NCBI GenBank assembly: GCA_002479255.1
Contig: DLMJ01000007.1
Location: forward strand, 1-64,000
Direction: 5' to 3'
DNA: 64,000 bases
Source: Candidatus Binatus soli
Lineage (GTDB): Bacteria; Desulfobacterota; Binatia; Binatales; Binataceae
Shown one piece after another: positions 35,833-45,486 of the stretch. How positions within the stretch are numbered: position 1 is the stretch's first letter; every line of letters begins with the position of its first letter. A program made the position numbers and the translations under genes. Below the pieces are notes generated by a model. The model was given only the letters and a program-made list of their open reading frames with translations. It was not told where the DNA came from and did not search any database.

Positions 35833-36264
35833 GAGATTCGATCAGTGGTCGCCCCCCCCGTGTTCAGAAAGCGGTCATCCCAGCACGATGCCTCAACTCG
35901 GGTCGTCAGGCTTCGTCAAGAAGACCGTCAGCAACGCACAGGCGCACAGAAGCGCCATTTGTCCAAAACCGGCCATAAAAGCTTGCGGGGCGGCCTGTGC
36001 GGTCAGCGCCTCATACAACCGACCGTAACGCTCGGTCAGAGTAATTGTCAAATGTTGCGGATCGGCTGGACATGATCAGGCGGCTTACCTCGGTTCGTTG
36101 TCGGTTGACTGAGTAGCGGGTTTCGCCCCATCAGCGCGAACCCCGAGGAACTCGTTGTCCGGCCCAATATTCTGACGTGTCGCGGGGAACGGCGGCTCAA
36201 ACTCGGCCAGACCGAACCGGCCGAGGTTGACTTTCGCGCGAGGGCTGGGGAGAGTCCGCGTGAC
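35833..36264. other. Divergent intergenic region, patatin and cyclase genes
   Basis: This 432-bp region separates divergently transcribed genes and should contain both promoters. Open frames in it are short and lack coding character or ribosome sites. No repeat, palindrome or sigma54 element was recognised. Confidence 0.4.
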
Positions 36265-39200
36265 ATGGCGCAGACCGAAACCGTCACCGTCGTATTCACC
36301 GATCTGGTAGGCTCGACCGATCTGGCGGCACGGATCGGGCCCGACGCCTACGAAGCGCTTCGGCACTCACATTTCGAGGCGTTGCGCGCCGCCGTTGCAA
36401 AACACAACGGCGTCGTAATCAAAACTACTGGCGACGGCCTGATGGTCTATTTCGCAAGCGCCGCCGATGCGGTTGCAGGCGCGGTCGCAATGCAGCAGGC
36501 CACCGACGCACGCGCCCGCCGCGAACACGCACAACCCAAAATTCGCGTGGGCATGTCGCTCGGCGAAGCAACGCGCGAGGAAAACGACCTGTTCGGCCAG
36601 GTGGTCGTGGAAGCTGCGCGCTTGTGCGCCAAGGCGCTGGGCGGACAGATTCTAGCCTCCGAGGTGGTCCGCATACTCGCGCGAGGGCGTGGGCACAAGT
36701 TCACGCCGATCGGCGAACTCGAACTCAAAGGGCTCTCGGAGCCGCTGCCCACCTGCGAGGTTGCGTGGGAGCCGCTGGACGCTTCGGGTGCGATTCCGTT
36801 GCCGCCCAAGGTTGCGACCGCGCCCGCGCTGGGACTGTTCGGGCGCGCATCGGAGCAGGCGATAATCGCGCGATGCTGGGAGGCGGCCAAACAGGGGCAA
36901 CGTCAGTTGCTCCTGTTTGGCGGCGAGCCGGGTATCGGCAAGACCCGGCTGGCGATCGAAGCCGCGCGGGCGGCGCATGCCGAAGGCGCGGCGGTGATGT
37001 TCGGCGCGTGCGACGAGGACATCACGATTCCCTACCGCCCGTTCGTCGAAGCGTTGCGCCATTACGTGGCGTACGCACCTGACGAAGTGCTGGCTGCGCA
37101 CGCGAAGGAGCATCACGGCGAGTTGACTCGCCTAGTGCCCGAGCTGGCTCATCGCGTTGCCGATCTTCCCGAGCCCCAGAGCGCCGAGGCCGAGACCGAG
37201 CGCTACCTGATGTTCGAGGCGGCAACCGGGATGCTGGCGGCGGCCTCGCAGCCGAACCCGGTCCTTCTCATCCTGGACGATGTGCAATGGGCGGGCGCGC
37301 CGGACTTGCTGCTGCTCAAGCATATCGTGCGCTCAACGATTCCGATGCGCGTGCTGATCGTCGCCACTTATCGCGATGCCGAGCTGTCGCGGACCCATCC
37401 ACTGACCACGCTGCTGGCCGACCTGCGGCGCGAGACGGGTATCGAGCGGATCGCGCTGCGGGGGCTGGATGACGAGGGGGTGGTGGCGTTGATCAGCGCG
37501 GCCGCCGGCCACGAGCTCGACACGGCGGGAATCGCGCTGGCGCATGCGATTCATCGCGAGACCGAGGGCAGCCCGTTCTTCGTCGGGGAGATCCTGCGCA
37601 ACCTCATCGAGTCGGGCGCGATGTTCCGCGAGGGCGAGCGCTGGACCTATCGGGGCCATCTGGCGAGCCTGGGGATTCCACAGGGCGTGAAGGAAGCGAT
37701 TGGGAGGCGGCTGTCGCGACTGTCGGAGCAGACCAACAAGGTGCTGAGCCTGGCGTCGGTGATCGGGCGCGGTTTCGACCTGGCGCTGCTGGCGAAGATC
37801 GCAGAACTGAGCGAGGACGCCATCCTGGATGCGATCGACGAAGCCAAGGCCGCCGTGCTGGTGACGGAAACGTCGGGAGAGACGGACCACTACGCATTCA
37901 CGCATGCGCTGATCCGCACCACGCTGTACGATGAGTTGAGCGCCTCGCGCCGCGCACGACTGCATCGCCGGATCGGCGAAGCGCTCGAAGCGTTGGCAGG
38001 CGCCGGACCCGATGAGCGCATCGATGAGCTGGCGTATCACTGGCTGTCCGCGACCAGGGTCAGTGACCTGGCCAAGGCTATCGGCTATGCGCGGCGGGCG
38101 GCGGAAAAGGCGCTGGCCGGTCTCGCCTTCGAGGAGGCAGCGAAGTACTACGAGCAGGCGCTTTCGGTGCTGGAGCCGCGCGACCGCGACGGCGAACTGC
38201 TGCGATGCGATCTTTTGATCGCACTCAGCGACGCGCAACGCCGCGCGGGGAGTGGCAGTTATCGCGAGCCGCTGGCCAAGGCAGCCAAGTCCGCGCGCGA
38301 GCTGGGCGACGCAACGCGGCTCGCGCTCGCGGCGCTCGGCAACGCCCGGCTTGGGGAAGTTACAGCCAGTGCCAGCGCGGTCGACAACGCGCTGATCGCG
38401 CTTTACGAAGAGGCGATCGAGGCGCTTGGCCGCGATGACAGCGAGCTGCGAGCGCGCCTGCTGGCAGGCCTGGCGGTGGAGTTGCTTTTCATGCCGTTGC
38501 GGGACCGGCGGCAGCGGCTTTCGCGCGAAGCGGTCGAGATGGCTAGGCGACTCGGCGACAAGGCGGTGCTTTCCCATGCTCTCGCGGCGCGCACACTCGC
38601 CATCAATGACCCACTGACGCTAAGCGAGCGACTCATGCTGACGGCTGAACTGGAAACCCTCGCGAGCGGTTTCGGAAAAGTCGAGGAGCGCTGGGTTGCC
38701 GCGTACCATCGGGCCGGGGCGTTGCTCGAATCGGGTGATTTGGAAGCTGGAGAGCGAATGATCGCCCGGATTGGCGAACTTGCCACACAGTCGCACCTAC
38801 CGTGGTTCGCGTATGGGGCGAGCTACGACCGAGCCATGCTGTCAATCATGCGCGGGGCACCCGATGCCGAGCAGCAGGCGTTCGCGTCGTTCGAGGTTGG
38901 CACCGCGGCCGGGCAGCCCGACGCAAGCCTGACGTTCGGCGTAGAACTCGCCCAGATTCGCTTTGATCAGGGCCGATGCAGAGAACTCACTGATGCGCTT
39001 CGTGCTACCGTCGAGGCGAATCCGCATATTCCGGGCTTTAGGGCGGTCTTGGCGCAATCTTACTGCGAGACCGACCAACTCGATGAGGCGCGCAAGGTAT
39101 TGGAGCCCCTCGCCGCGACCGGCTTCACGATCCAACTGGACTGGACCTCGGCTGCCACGATGCTATTCCTCGCGTCTGCATCCGCGAATGTTCACGATCG

Positions 39201-39567
39201 GAATGCCGCGGCGCTTTTGTACCCGCTCCTGAAACCGGTTGCAGGTCAGGTCGGAGTAGTCGCTAGCAACGTCCTTTGTTTAGGATCGTTCTCGTACCCC
39301 TGCGGTCTCCTTGCCACCTGCCTGGAGCTCTGGGAGGAGGCCGAGGATTACTTCGAGCAGGCGCTCGCGATGAACGCGAAGATCGGCGCGCGGCCGTATC
39401 ACGTCCGCACCCGGCGCGGTTATGCGAGCATGCTCCTCGATCGCAATCGGCCCGGCGATTGCGCCCGCGCCGCCGAGCTGATCGCCGCCGCGATGCCCGA
39501 AGCTGAGCAACTCGGCATGGCTCGCGAAATCGTCGTCCTCAACCGCCTGCGTCAACGCCTGAACTGA
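36265..39567 (+). CDS. Class III nucleotide cyclase with AAA/NB-ARC-like ATPase and TPR repeats
   Basis: A 1100-aa protein. Residues 1-180 are a class III cyclase domain with metal-binding Asp13 (FTDLVGST) and Asp57 (TTGDGLMVYF). An ATPase domain follows (about 195-500) with Walker A GGEPGIGKTRL and Walker B LLILDDVQWAG. The C-terminal half (about 600-1100) is helical with TPR-like repeats. This is the architecture of the large bacterial cyclases and LuxR-like MalT relatives, usually stress or ligand sensors; it has no membrane segment. Expected product: cAMP or cGMP. Next to it, in the opposite direction, lies a cNMP-binding patatin. Confidence 0.92.
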   Translation: MAQTETVTVVFTDLVGSTDLAARIGPDAYEALRHSHFEALRAAVAKHNGVVIKTTGDGLMVYFASAADAVAGAVAMQQATDARARREHAQPKIRVGMSLGEATREENDLFGQVVVEAARLCAKALGGQILASEVVRILARGRGHKFTPIGELELKGLSEPLPTCEVAWEPLDASGAIPLPPKVATAPALGLFGRASEQAIIARCWEAAKQGQRQLLLFGGEPGIGKTRLAIEAARAAHAEGAAVMFGACDEDITIPYRPFVEALRHYVAYAPDEVLAAHAKEHHGELTRLVPELAHRVADLPEPQSAEAETERYLMFEAATGMLAAASQPNPVLLILDDVQWAGAPDLLLLKHIVRSTIPMRVLIVATYRDAELSRTHPLTTLLADLRRETGIERIALRGLDDEGVVALISAAAGHELDTAGIALAHAIHRETEGSPFFVGEILRNLIESGAMFREGERWTYRGHLASLGIPQGVKEAIGRRLSRLSEQTNKVLSLASVIGRGFDLALLAKIAELSEDAILDAIDEAKAAVLVTETSGETDHYAFTHALIRTTLYDELSASRRARLHRRIGEALEALAGAGPDERIDELAYHWLSATRVSDLAKAIGYARRAAEKALAGLAFEEAAKYYEQALSVLEPRDRDGELLRCDLLIALSDAQRRAGSGSYREPLAKAAKSARELGDATRLALAALGNARLGEVTASASAVDNALIALYEEAIEALGRDDSELRARLLAGLAVELLFMPLRDRRQRLSREAVEMARRLGDKAVLSHALAARTLAINDPLTLSERLMLTAELETLASGFGKVEERWVAAYHRAGALLESGDLEAGERMIARIGELATQSHLPWFAYGASYDRAMLSIMRGAPDAEQQAFASFEVGTAAGQPDASLTFGVELAQIRFDQGRCRELTDALRATVEANPHIPGFRAVLAQSYCETDQLDEARKVLEPLAATGFTIQLDWTSAATMLFLASASANVHDRNAAALLYPLLKPVAGQVGVVASNVLCLGSFSYPCGLLATCLELWEEAEDYFEQALAMNAKIGARPYHVRTRRGYASMLLDRNRPGDCARAAELIAAAMPEAEQLGMAREIVVLNRLRQRLN

Positions 39568-39617
39568 GCTCGCCACATAAATGGTAGCGTCGCGAAGTTG
39601 CTCGGGGGATTTATCGG

Positions 39618-42600
39618 CTATTCGTGTTTCGCCGCCGTCGATGGGCCCCAACTTAAGATACCCAGATCGGCAACGAAGATGGCGTAGAAAGATTTCACCA
39701 ACACCAACTCGATTACAGTTGCGAGACTCAGTCCGCCGATTTGTGCGAAGCACAGCGGCCGCCACAACGGTCCGCCGTGAAGAGCCAGCGGCAGCAACGC
39801 CAGCACGGTTGCGCCCACCGTCACCATCACGGGGCGCAGCCGCTCAATCCCAGCATCGAGCAGTCCCTGAATGAGTTCCTCGCCGAGTTCCTGCCGTTCT
39901 TCGATGAACTCGAACAAGACGATTACGTGACTCACGATCACGCCGACCAGGCTTGCAATGCCCAGGAACGCCATGAAGTCGAATGGCGTCCCCGTCAGCC
40001 ACAGCGCGGCGACCGCGCCGACGGCGCCATACGGTACGGCGGTGAACACCAGCCATGGTTTGACCAGATTGTTGAACTGCAAGACCAGCGCGATGAAGAT
40101 CATCACCACCGATACTCCCAGCACAACCGCCAATTCGCCGAAGCCTTCTTCCTGCTTGGATTGTTCGCCGCCGATGACGATGCGATAGCCCGGAGGAAGC
40201 GCGGCGCGAAGCGCTTCGATTCTCGGTATGGCCTGCTTCATGACTTCCGACGCCAGCAGGCCCGGCGCTGGAAAGGCAGTTACGGTCATCGTTCGGAAAT
40301 GGTCGCGGCGGACGATTCGTTCCTGGCTCATCTGGAAAGTCATCGGCGCCAGTGAATTGAGCGGCACGCGGCCGGTTCCGATCGTGGAATAGACGTAGAG
40401 GTTGGCTACATCCGCCAGCTGCGCGCGCTCTTCCTGCCGGAGGCGAGCGACGATGGGTATGTGCGAATCGCCGTCAAGAAGAGTTCCCACCTCCCATCCG
40501 CTGAGCCCGCCCGCGGCGGAGCGGGCTATATCTGAGTTGGTGACACCGGCAAGATTGGCACGGTCGGCGTTGATCGGCAGTTGCACGATGGGGCTCTGCT
40601 CCATCCAGTCAGTGCGAATGCGTTGAGCTCCGGGAGTTGAGCGGAGTACTTCCTCGATCCGGCCGGCGGTGCTGCGCAGCGTACTGATATCCGACTCTTC
40701 CTGCGCGGGATCAGCGTCGGCTTGGCCGAAGACGTGAACCTCGATTGGATAGAGTACCGGGTTGGTCTGTAACTGCCGCACGTCGAGATAGGCGCCCGGC
40801 ACTGAATCCGACAGCGCGGTCTGCAGCGGACCGGCGAGTTTAGGCATATCGTTTTTGTCATGGACTTCGAGAATCAGTTGCGCGTAGTTGCTCTGCTGAG
40901 TTTCGGAAGCCGCCGAGAACCAGAAGCGCGGACCGCCGCCGCCTACGAAGCTGGTAATCGATTTCAGGATATCGCGCGGTTTGCCGTCGCGGCCCGGATG
41001 CTCGCGGCCGTAATCAGCGGCCACGCGACGCACGACCCGCTCGGCCTCCATCGCCGCCATGTTGCTATCTGAAATGGCAGCTCCATTCGGGAGCCATACA
41101 TCTATATAGGAGAGATACTGTACGTCCTCGGGGAAGAAGGCACTGCGCAGTTGTGCGCCCATCAAGACACCGCAGGCGAGAAACAGCAAAGAACACGCGA
41201 CGAATACCTTGCGATGTTCGAGCGCATAGTGGCCAAGCTTATAATAGAGACCCGTGATTCCGTGCGTGCGGCGATACTCAATTGGCGGAAGCGGTTCACC
41301 AGGGCGCATGAGGTAGTAGCCGAGTTGAGGTATGAAAGTCATCGACACGATTCGCGACGCCACCAGCGCGCAGGTCATAACAACCGGCAGGCTATAAAGG
41401 AACCTTCCCGTGTCGCCGGTCAGCATTAGAAACGGCAGATAGGCGACTATGTTGGTAATTGTCGCAAACAGGATCGCACGTTCCAGCTTGGTCGGACCGA
41501 GCCACGCGGCAATCGCGGCCGGCCGTCCCATACCGAGTTCATGTTTGATCGCGTCGCCCGCGACGACCGGATCATCGACGAGCAAACCCAGCGCAATGAT
41601 GAGCGTTGCGATCGACACTTGTTGCAGGTCGATCCCGAGTATGTCCATCGCGCCAAACGTCATCGCGAGCGTGATCGGAATCGCAAGCGCGATCAGCAGC
41701 GCCGATCGCCACTCCCAAAAGCCGATCCACGCGACCATGACGACCAGCACTATCGCTTCGTACAGTGCGTCCATGAGCAGGTCGAGGTTCTCACGCACCT
41801 GACGCGGCTGATCGGAGGTTCGGGCGATAATCAGGTCTTCGGGGAGCCGGTTTCTCAGTCCATCGAGCGCCTGATCGACGGCGTTGCCGAACCCGCCGAT
41901 TTGTTCGCCCGAGCGCATAAAAATCGCCAGCGTAATTGCGCGGTTGCGATTCCATCGCCCGTTTGCAGTGCGCGAGGTATAAAAGTTGAGCAGCTGCGGC
42001 GGGTTCTGATAGCCGCGCAAGACTTCAGCCAGATCGCGCAGGTAGAGTGGCGTGCCGGACCGGGACATCTGGACGATAACGTCGCCAATTTCGGATTCGT
42101 TCTTGAACTCACCGCTCGGATGCACGGTCACATCGGTGCCTCCCGCATCGATCATCCCGCCAGCCCGGGTGATGTTTCGCTCCGCGAGTATCACCCCGAG
42201 CCTGGAGGGTTGAATGCCATACGACGCAAATCGGCGTTGCGAGTAAGCCAGTTGCACCCATTCGGGCAGGACGCCCGAGCGCGAAACCTTCCCCACGTCG
42301 GGCAGGGCCTGGAGGGCGCGCTGTATGAGATCCGTGTAATGCTCGAGCTGACGATATGAGTATTTGTCTCCCGCCGCCGCATCCAACACCGACTCCGTAT
42401 CCGCGGGATTGCGGATCAGTACGGGCGGCCAGGCATCGGGATGAATCGCCGGGAACACTGAGGTGCCGACGTGATCGGAGATGAATTTGCGCGTGATCTG
42501 CAGAAGATCGACGCTCGGAACGACCTCGGCGTCCAGTCCGGCGAATCCATTGCCGTCCAGGGAACGAATGTCGCGGGCGAAGTTTTGAGTTCCGAGATAT

Positions 42601-43271
42601 AGCTCGAGTACGTCGCGCGCACGCACAACATTGTCGGCACCCATCGCCTCCGGGAACAATGTCACAAGCGAAACGCGCGATGTTTTTGCGTCCGCGCGAG
42701 CCGACTCACGGGCTTTCTCGATTGCCGACCGAATTGCGCGCGCACGCAACGCGAGTTCCACATCACCGATCTTGGGGCTTGCGACCGTGAGCATCAGCGC
42801 GGCGGTGTCGCCAAAACCGCTCTGAAACTGGATGGGCCCTGCTCCGCTCGGGAGATCGTTGATGCTGTTGAGCTTCAGATTTATATCGCTGAATTGCTTC
42901 TCGGAGTCGGTGACTTTCTCGCTTAGCTGAACATAAATGAACGCTACGCCGTCGAGTGTGACGGACCGAATGCCGTAATTGGTGCTGGCGCCGGCAGGAT
43001 GGATGTACGAATTCTCGGCGATCTTCTTCTCGATTTTCCGCGTCACCAACTCCTCTATGGTCTCCGCCCGGACTCCGGGCCACGGGCAAATGGCGACCGC
43101 CTCGCGAATCGGGATGTCGGGGTCTTTGCGCTTGGGCATCCGCGAATAGCCAAGGATGCCCCACGCCATCACGCCAATCAGCAAAACCCATGAGATGGCG
43201 CGGTTCTCGACGAAGAAGCGCGCCGTGTTGTGCGTGGTGGCGATTATTTCGGAGTCGCTGCGATGTGCCAT
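39618..43271 (-). CDS. RND efflux transporter inner-membrane permease (AcrB/HAE-type)
   Basis: A 1217-aa protein, longer than the usual about 1040, with twelve predicted helices in two halves, two periplasmic loops of porter and docking subdomains, and the proton-relay Asp pair in LGLLVDDPVVAGDAI (helix 4). FxxF-like segments around ...VVSMTFIPQLGYYLM... are present. The extra length lies mainly in the first large periplasmic loop. It pumps organic compounds or metals out with the adaptor encoded upstream and a TolC-type channel, which is absent from the window. The start codon shares one base with the adaptor stop (TGATG). Confidence 0.92.
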   Translation of the reverse strand: MAHRSDSEIIATTHNTARFFVENRAISWVLLIGVMAWGILGYSRMPKRKDPDIPIREAVAICPWPGVRAETIEELVTRKIEKKIAENSYIHPAGASTNYGIRSVTLDGVAFIYVQLSEKVTDSEKQFSDINLKLNSINDLPSGAGPIQFQSGFGDTAALMLTVASPKIGDVELALRARAIRSAIEKARESARADAKTSRVSLVTLFPEAMGADNVVRARDVLELYLGTQNFARDIRSLDGNGFAGLDAEVVPSVDLLQITRKFISDHVGTSVFPAIHPDAWPPVLIRNPADTESVLDAAAGDKYSYRQLEHYTDLIQRALQALPDVGKVSRSGVLPEWVQLAYSQRRFASYGIQPSRLGVILAERNITRAGGMIDAGGTDVTVHPSGEFKNESEIGDVIVQMSRSGTPLYLRDLAEVLRGYQNPPQLLNFYTSRTANGRWNRNRAITLAIFMRSGEQIGGFGNAVDQALDGLRNRLPEDLIIARTSDQPRQVRENLDLLMDALYEAIVLVVMVAWIGFWEWRSALLIALAIPITLAMTFGAMDILGIDLQQVSIATLIIALGLLVDDPVVAGDAIKHELGMGRPAAIAAWLGPTKLERAILFATITNIVAYLPFLMLTGDTGRFLYSLPVVMTCALVASRIVSMTFIPQLGYYLMRPGEPLPPIEYRRTHGITGLYYKLGHYALEHRKVFVACSLLFLACGVLMGAQLRSAFFPEDVQYLSYIDVWLPNGAAISDSNMAAMEAERVVRRVAADYGREHPGRDGKPRDILKSITSFVGGGGPRFWFSAASETQQSNYAQLILEVHDKNDMPKLAGPLQTALSDSVPGAYLDVRQLQTNPVLYPIEVHVFGQADADPAQEESDISTLRSTAGRIEEVLRSTPGAQRIRTDWMEQSPIVQLPINADRANLAGVTNSDIARSAAGGLSGWEVGTLLDGDSHIPIVARLRQEERAQLADVANLYVYSTIGTGRVPLNSLAPMTFQMSQERIVRRDHFRTMTVTAFPAPGLLASEVMKQAIPRIEALRAALPPGYRIVIGGEQSKQEEGFGELAVVLGVSVVMIFIALVLQFNNLVKPWLVFTAVPYGAVGAVAALWLTGTPFDFMAFLGIASLVGVIVSHVIVLFEFIEERQELGEELIQGLLDAGIERLRPVMVTVGATVLALLPLALHGGPLWRPLCFAQIGGLSLATVIELVLVKSFYAIFVADLGILSWGPSTAAKHE

Positions 43272-44419
43272 CAGGGAATGATCCTGACTTCGGCGCCGTC
43301 AGTTACCATCGTCGCGCCACGAATGATTACCCGGTCTCCAATCTGTACGCCCGAGGAGACCGTGATATCGTTGCCCACGATTTCGCCGAGATGAACCTTG
43401 CGCAGATGCGCCAGCGTCCTGGCGCCCTGCTCCTCGACGACATAGACAGCGAAATCATGGCGATCGTCAGGTGGACGGACGATCGCATTGAGAGGCAGTC
43501 TTGCGTCGGTGACGACCGGCGCAGACGCACCGATGATGCTGAGCGAAGCCACACTGCCCGTACGTATCCTGGCATCTTGGTTGGGGACGGTGATTTCTAC
43601 ATCGAAAACCCGCGTGGTCGGATCGGCATTCGGCGCGATGCGGGTTATCTTGCCATTCAACTGAACTCCGGGGATCGCTTCGGCGGCAAGTGTTTGCGAC
43701 TGGCCCTCTTTGAGCTTGGCCACTTGAATGTCGGAGACGCCGAAGACCGCTTTCATTTCACTGGTATCGGCGACCTGGAAGGCCACCGTGTCCGGTTCCG
43801 CGAGGGAGCCGACTTCTATGCTGCGCCCGAGTATCACGCCGTCCATCGGCGAGTAGAGTTTGCAGTACCCGAGATTGATTTGCGCTTGCTTCAACGCCGC
43901 TTGCGACTGTGCGACCTCCGATTGCGCCGACTGGTACTGCTGCCGCGCCGCGTCGTACGTTGCTGGCGCGAGGATGTGCTCATCGAGCAATTGCGTATCA
44001 CGATCGAAGTCACGCTTGGCCTTATCATTGGCCGCCTGCGCTCCTGTCAGAGCGGAGGCAGCTTGATTTACCTGAGCCTGATAGATTTCCGGCTTTACGG
44101 TCGCGAGCAGCTCGTGCTCTTTTACCGTGTCACCTCCCTGAAGGTCGCGCGCGCGGCCGTCGGCTCCCGACAGCTGCGCGATGGAATCTATATAGCCGCT
44201 GACCTGAAACTTGACCGGCACCTGCCGATCGGGCTGGAAGCTCGCGGTGTACGCCCCGGAATTGGATTCTTGCGCCGCACGAACCGTTAGGACGGTAACA
44301 GCTATCCGAGGCTGCTCCGGGTTACTATGGTTGCCGCATCCGACCGCGCCGACCATCGCACCGCCGATTAGCAATGCCAGCGACGTTCCAAGTCTCACGC
44401 TCGTACGCCCTCCCATCAC
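43271..44419 (-). CDS. RND efflux periplasmic adaptor (membrane-fusion) lipoprotein
   Basis: A 382-aa protein with a lipoprotein signal, the lipobox ending at Cys28 (AVGC). It then has the adaptor order: barrel-sandwich and alpha-hairpin (VTVLTVRAAQES... QVNQAASALTGAQAANDKAKRD), beta-barrel (GSVASLSIIG) and membrane-proximal domain. It is the first gene of an operon with the permease. No local regulator is seen. The distance to the next plus-side features (44420-44616) has no gene. Confidence 0.93.
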   Translation of the reverse strand: MMGGRTSVRLGTSLALLIGGAMVGAVGCGNHSNPEQPRIAVTVLTVRAAQESNSGAYTASFQPDRQVPVKFQVSGYIDSIAQLSGADGRARDLQGGDTVKEHELLATVKPEIYQAQVNQAASALTGAQAANDKAKRDFDRDTQLLDEHILAPATYDAARQQYQSAQSEVAQSQAALKQAQINLGYCKLYSPMDGVILGRSIEVGSLAEPDTVAFQVADTSEMKAVFGVSDIQVAKLKEGQSQTLAAEAIPGVQLNGKITRIAPNADPTTRVFDVEITVPNQDARIRTGSVASLSIIGASAPVVTDARLPLNAIVRPPDDRHDFAVYVVEEQGARTLAHLRKVHLGEIVGNDITVSSGVQIGDRVIIRGATMVTDGAEVRIIP

Positions 44420-44616
44420 GGGTTTCTCGTCGCACCGAGTCCAGAACGGCTATGTATGACGCGCAGAGTGTGCCAGAGAATTCGCACTCCACATCGGACA
44501 GCGAAAGTCGGTGAGACTTCCTTTCTCACAGATGCAGCGCTCTTGCGGCCGGCAAAAAAGCTGCGACACAGTAACCATATCGATGCGAAGTCGGCAAGCT
44601 TGTCGGTGCAGGGCGC

Positions 44617-44669
44617 TGTCTTAATTCGGGGCTGAGTGTCTGAGTTTCAGATGGCGAGTGTCTTAATTT
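44617..44669. repeat. Three short direct repeats, TGTCTTAATTT-like
   Basis: Near-copies TGTCTTAATTC (44617-44627), TGTCTGAGTTT (44637-44647) and TGTCTTAATTT (44659-44669) recur at 20 and 22 bp. The last one overlaps the stop of the 146-aa gene. They may be the degenerate end of a former mobile element or protein-binding sites; nothing else supports either. Confidence 0.35.
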
Positions 44670-45103
44670 CCCTTGAGGCGGGAGCCGTCGGTTGGGGCCA
44701 TCCTCGGTGCCGGACCCTCGATTCCTAAAGCACGAGCTTTATCTGTCGCAATGCACTTGCCCGCATTCTGCATACGGTGGCGGGCAGCGGCATAGGCATC
44801 CGGGCTGATTCCCGTTTGCTTCGATAAATCTCCCCATGCTCGTTTCATCAGTGAGGTTTCTTCGGGGGTGTCTGAAGACTTTTTATCGGCTTCGCAATCA
44901 CTCAAGTTTTGCCAATAGGTAAAGGCCTGCCATTTGGCCAACGGGGCGTCGAGCACTATTTGAACCGCTTCAGAATCGCACTTTTTCTGCTGGATCGTTG
45001 TTAACGAAGATTTAGAACACTGCGGATCAAGGTGACTGGCCTGAGGAGGAAGGATCAGATACCAGCCCACAAGCGCGAGCGCGGCGGCGTGGCGGGGTTT
45101 CAC
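44663..45103 (-). CDS. Exported hypothetical protein
   Basis: A 146-aa protein if started at GTG 45103, whose GTGA overlaps the stop of the 128-aa gene; an ATG at 45115 would overlap it by 16 nt. It has a signal peptide (about 1-22), then Cys-containing segments DPQCSKSS, KKCDSEAV, LSDCEADK and GKCIATDK, compatible with two disulfides. No family recognised. It is the last gene of the acyl-CoA synthetase/dehalogenase operon. Confidence 0.6.
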   Translation of the reverse strand: MKPRHAAALALVGWYLILPPQASHLDPQCSKSSLTTIQQKKCDSEAVQIVLDAPLAKWQAFTYWQNLSDCEADKKSSDTPEETSLMKRAWGDLSKQTGISPDAYAAARHRMQNAGKCIATDKARALGIEGPAPRMAPTDGSRLKGN

Positions 45104-45486
45104 GGTCGCGGCCATGCGACGGGGTGGCCGGCGAAGGTCAGGACGCGCGAGAGATGCTCGGGGTTGAGGCCGTCGCAGATCTGCGCAACCCACAGGCAGA
45201 AATCGATCAGATCCTGGTCGATCCGATCTTCGGGCGGACGCGGCTCGTAGCGGTTCCAGAAGCCGTAGACCATCGCCATCGACGGGCGGCCGCGCCCCAG
45301 GTCCGCGAGTTCGAGCGCGTACAGATGGCCGTTCTTCGATCGCCAGTAGACCATCCCCGCGCGCTTGCCCGCCGCACGTTCGAGCGATTCGGCCACTTCA
45401 GGCCGCGTGTCCAGCTCCTGCTCCCAGAGGAGAGGGTCGGCGCGCAAGCCGGCGAGTTCGTCCGCGCTCGGCGTCACAAAGTTCAT
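45100..45486 (-). CDS. 128-aa conserved hypothetical cytoplasmic protein
   Basis: Its start ATG 45486 overlaps the stop of the dehalogenase gene by 4 nt. The protein is soluble, acidic, with Trp- and Tyr-containing segments (WEQELDTRP, YWRSKNGHLYALEL, GFWNRYEPRP) and a C-terminal FCLWVAQICDGLNPEHL. I do not recognise the fold. Its fixed place behind the dehalogenase suggests a linked role. Confidence 0.7.
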   Translation of the reverse strand: MNFVTPSADELAGLRADPLLWEQELDTRPEVAESLERAAGKRAGMVYWRSKNGHLYALELADLGRGRPSMAMVYGFWNRYEPRPPEDRIDQDLIDFCLWVAQICDGLNPEHLSRVLTFAGHPVAWPRP

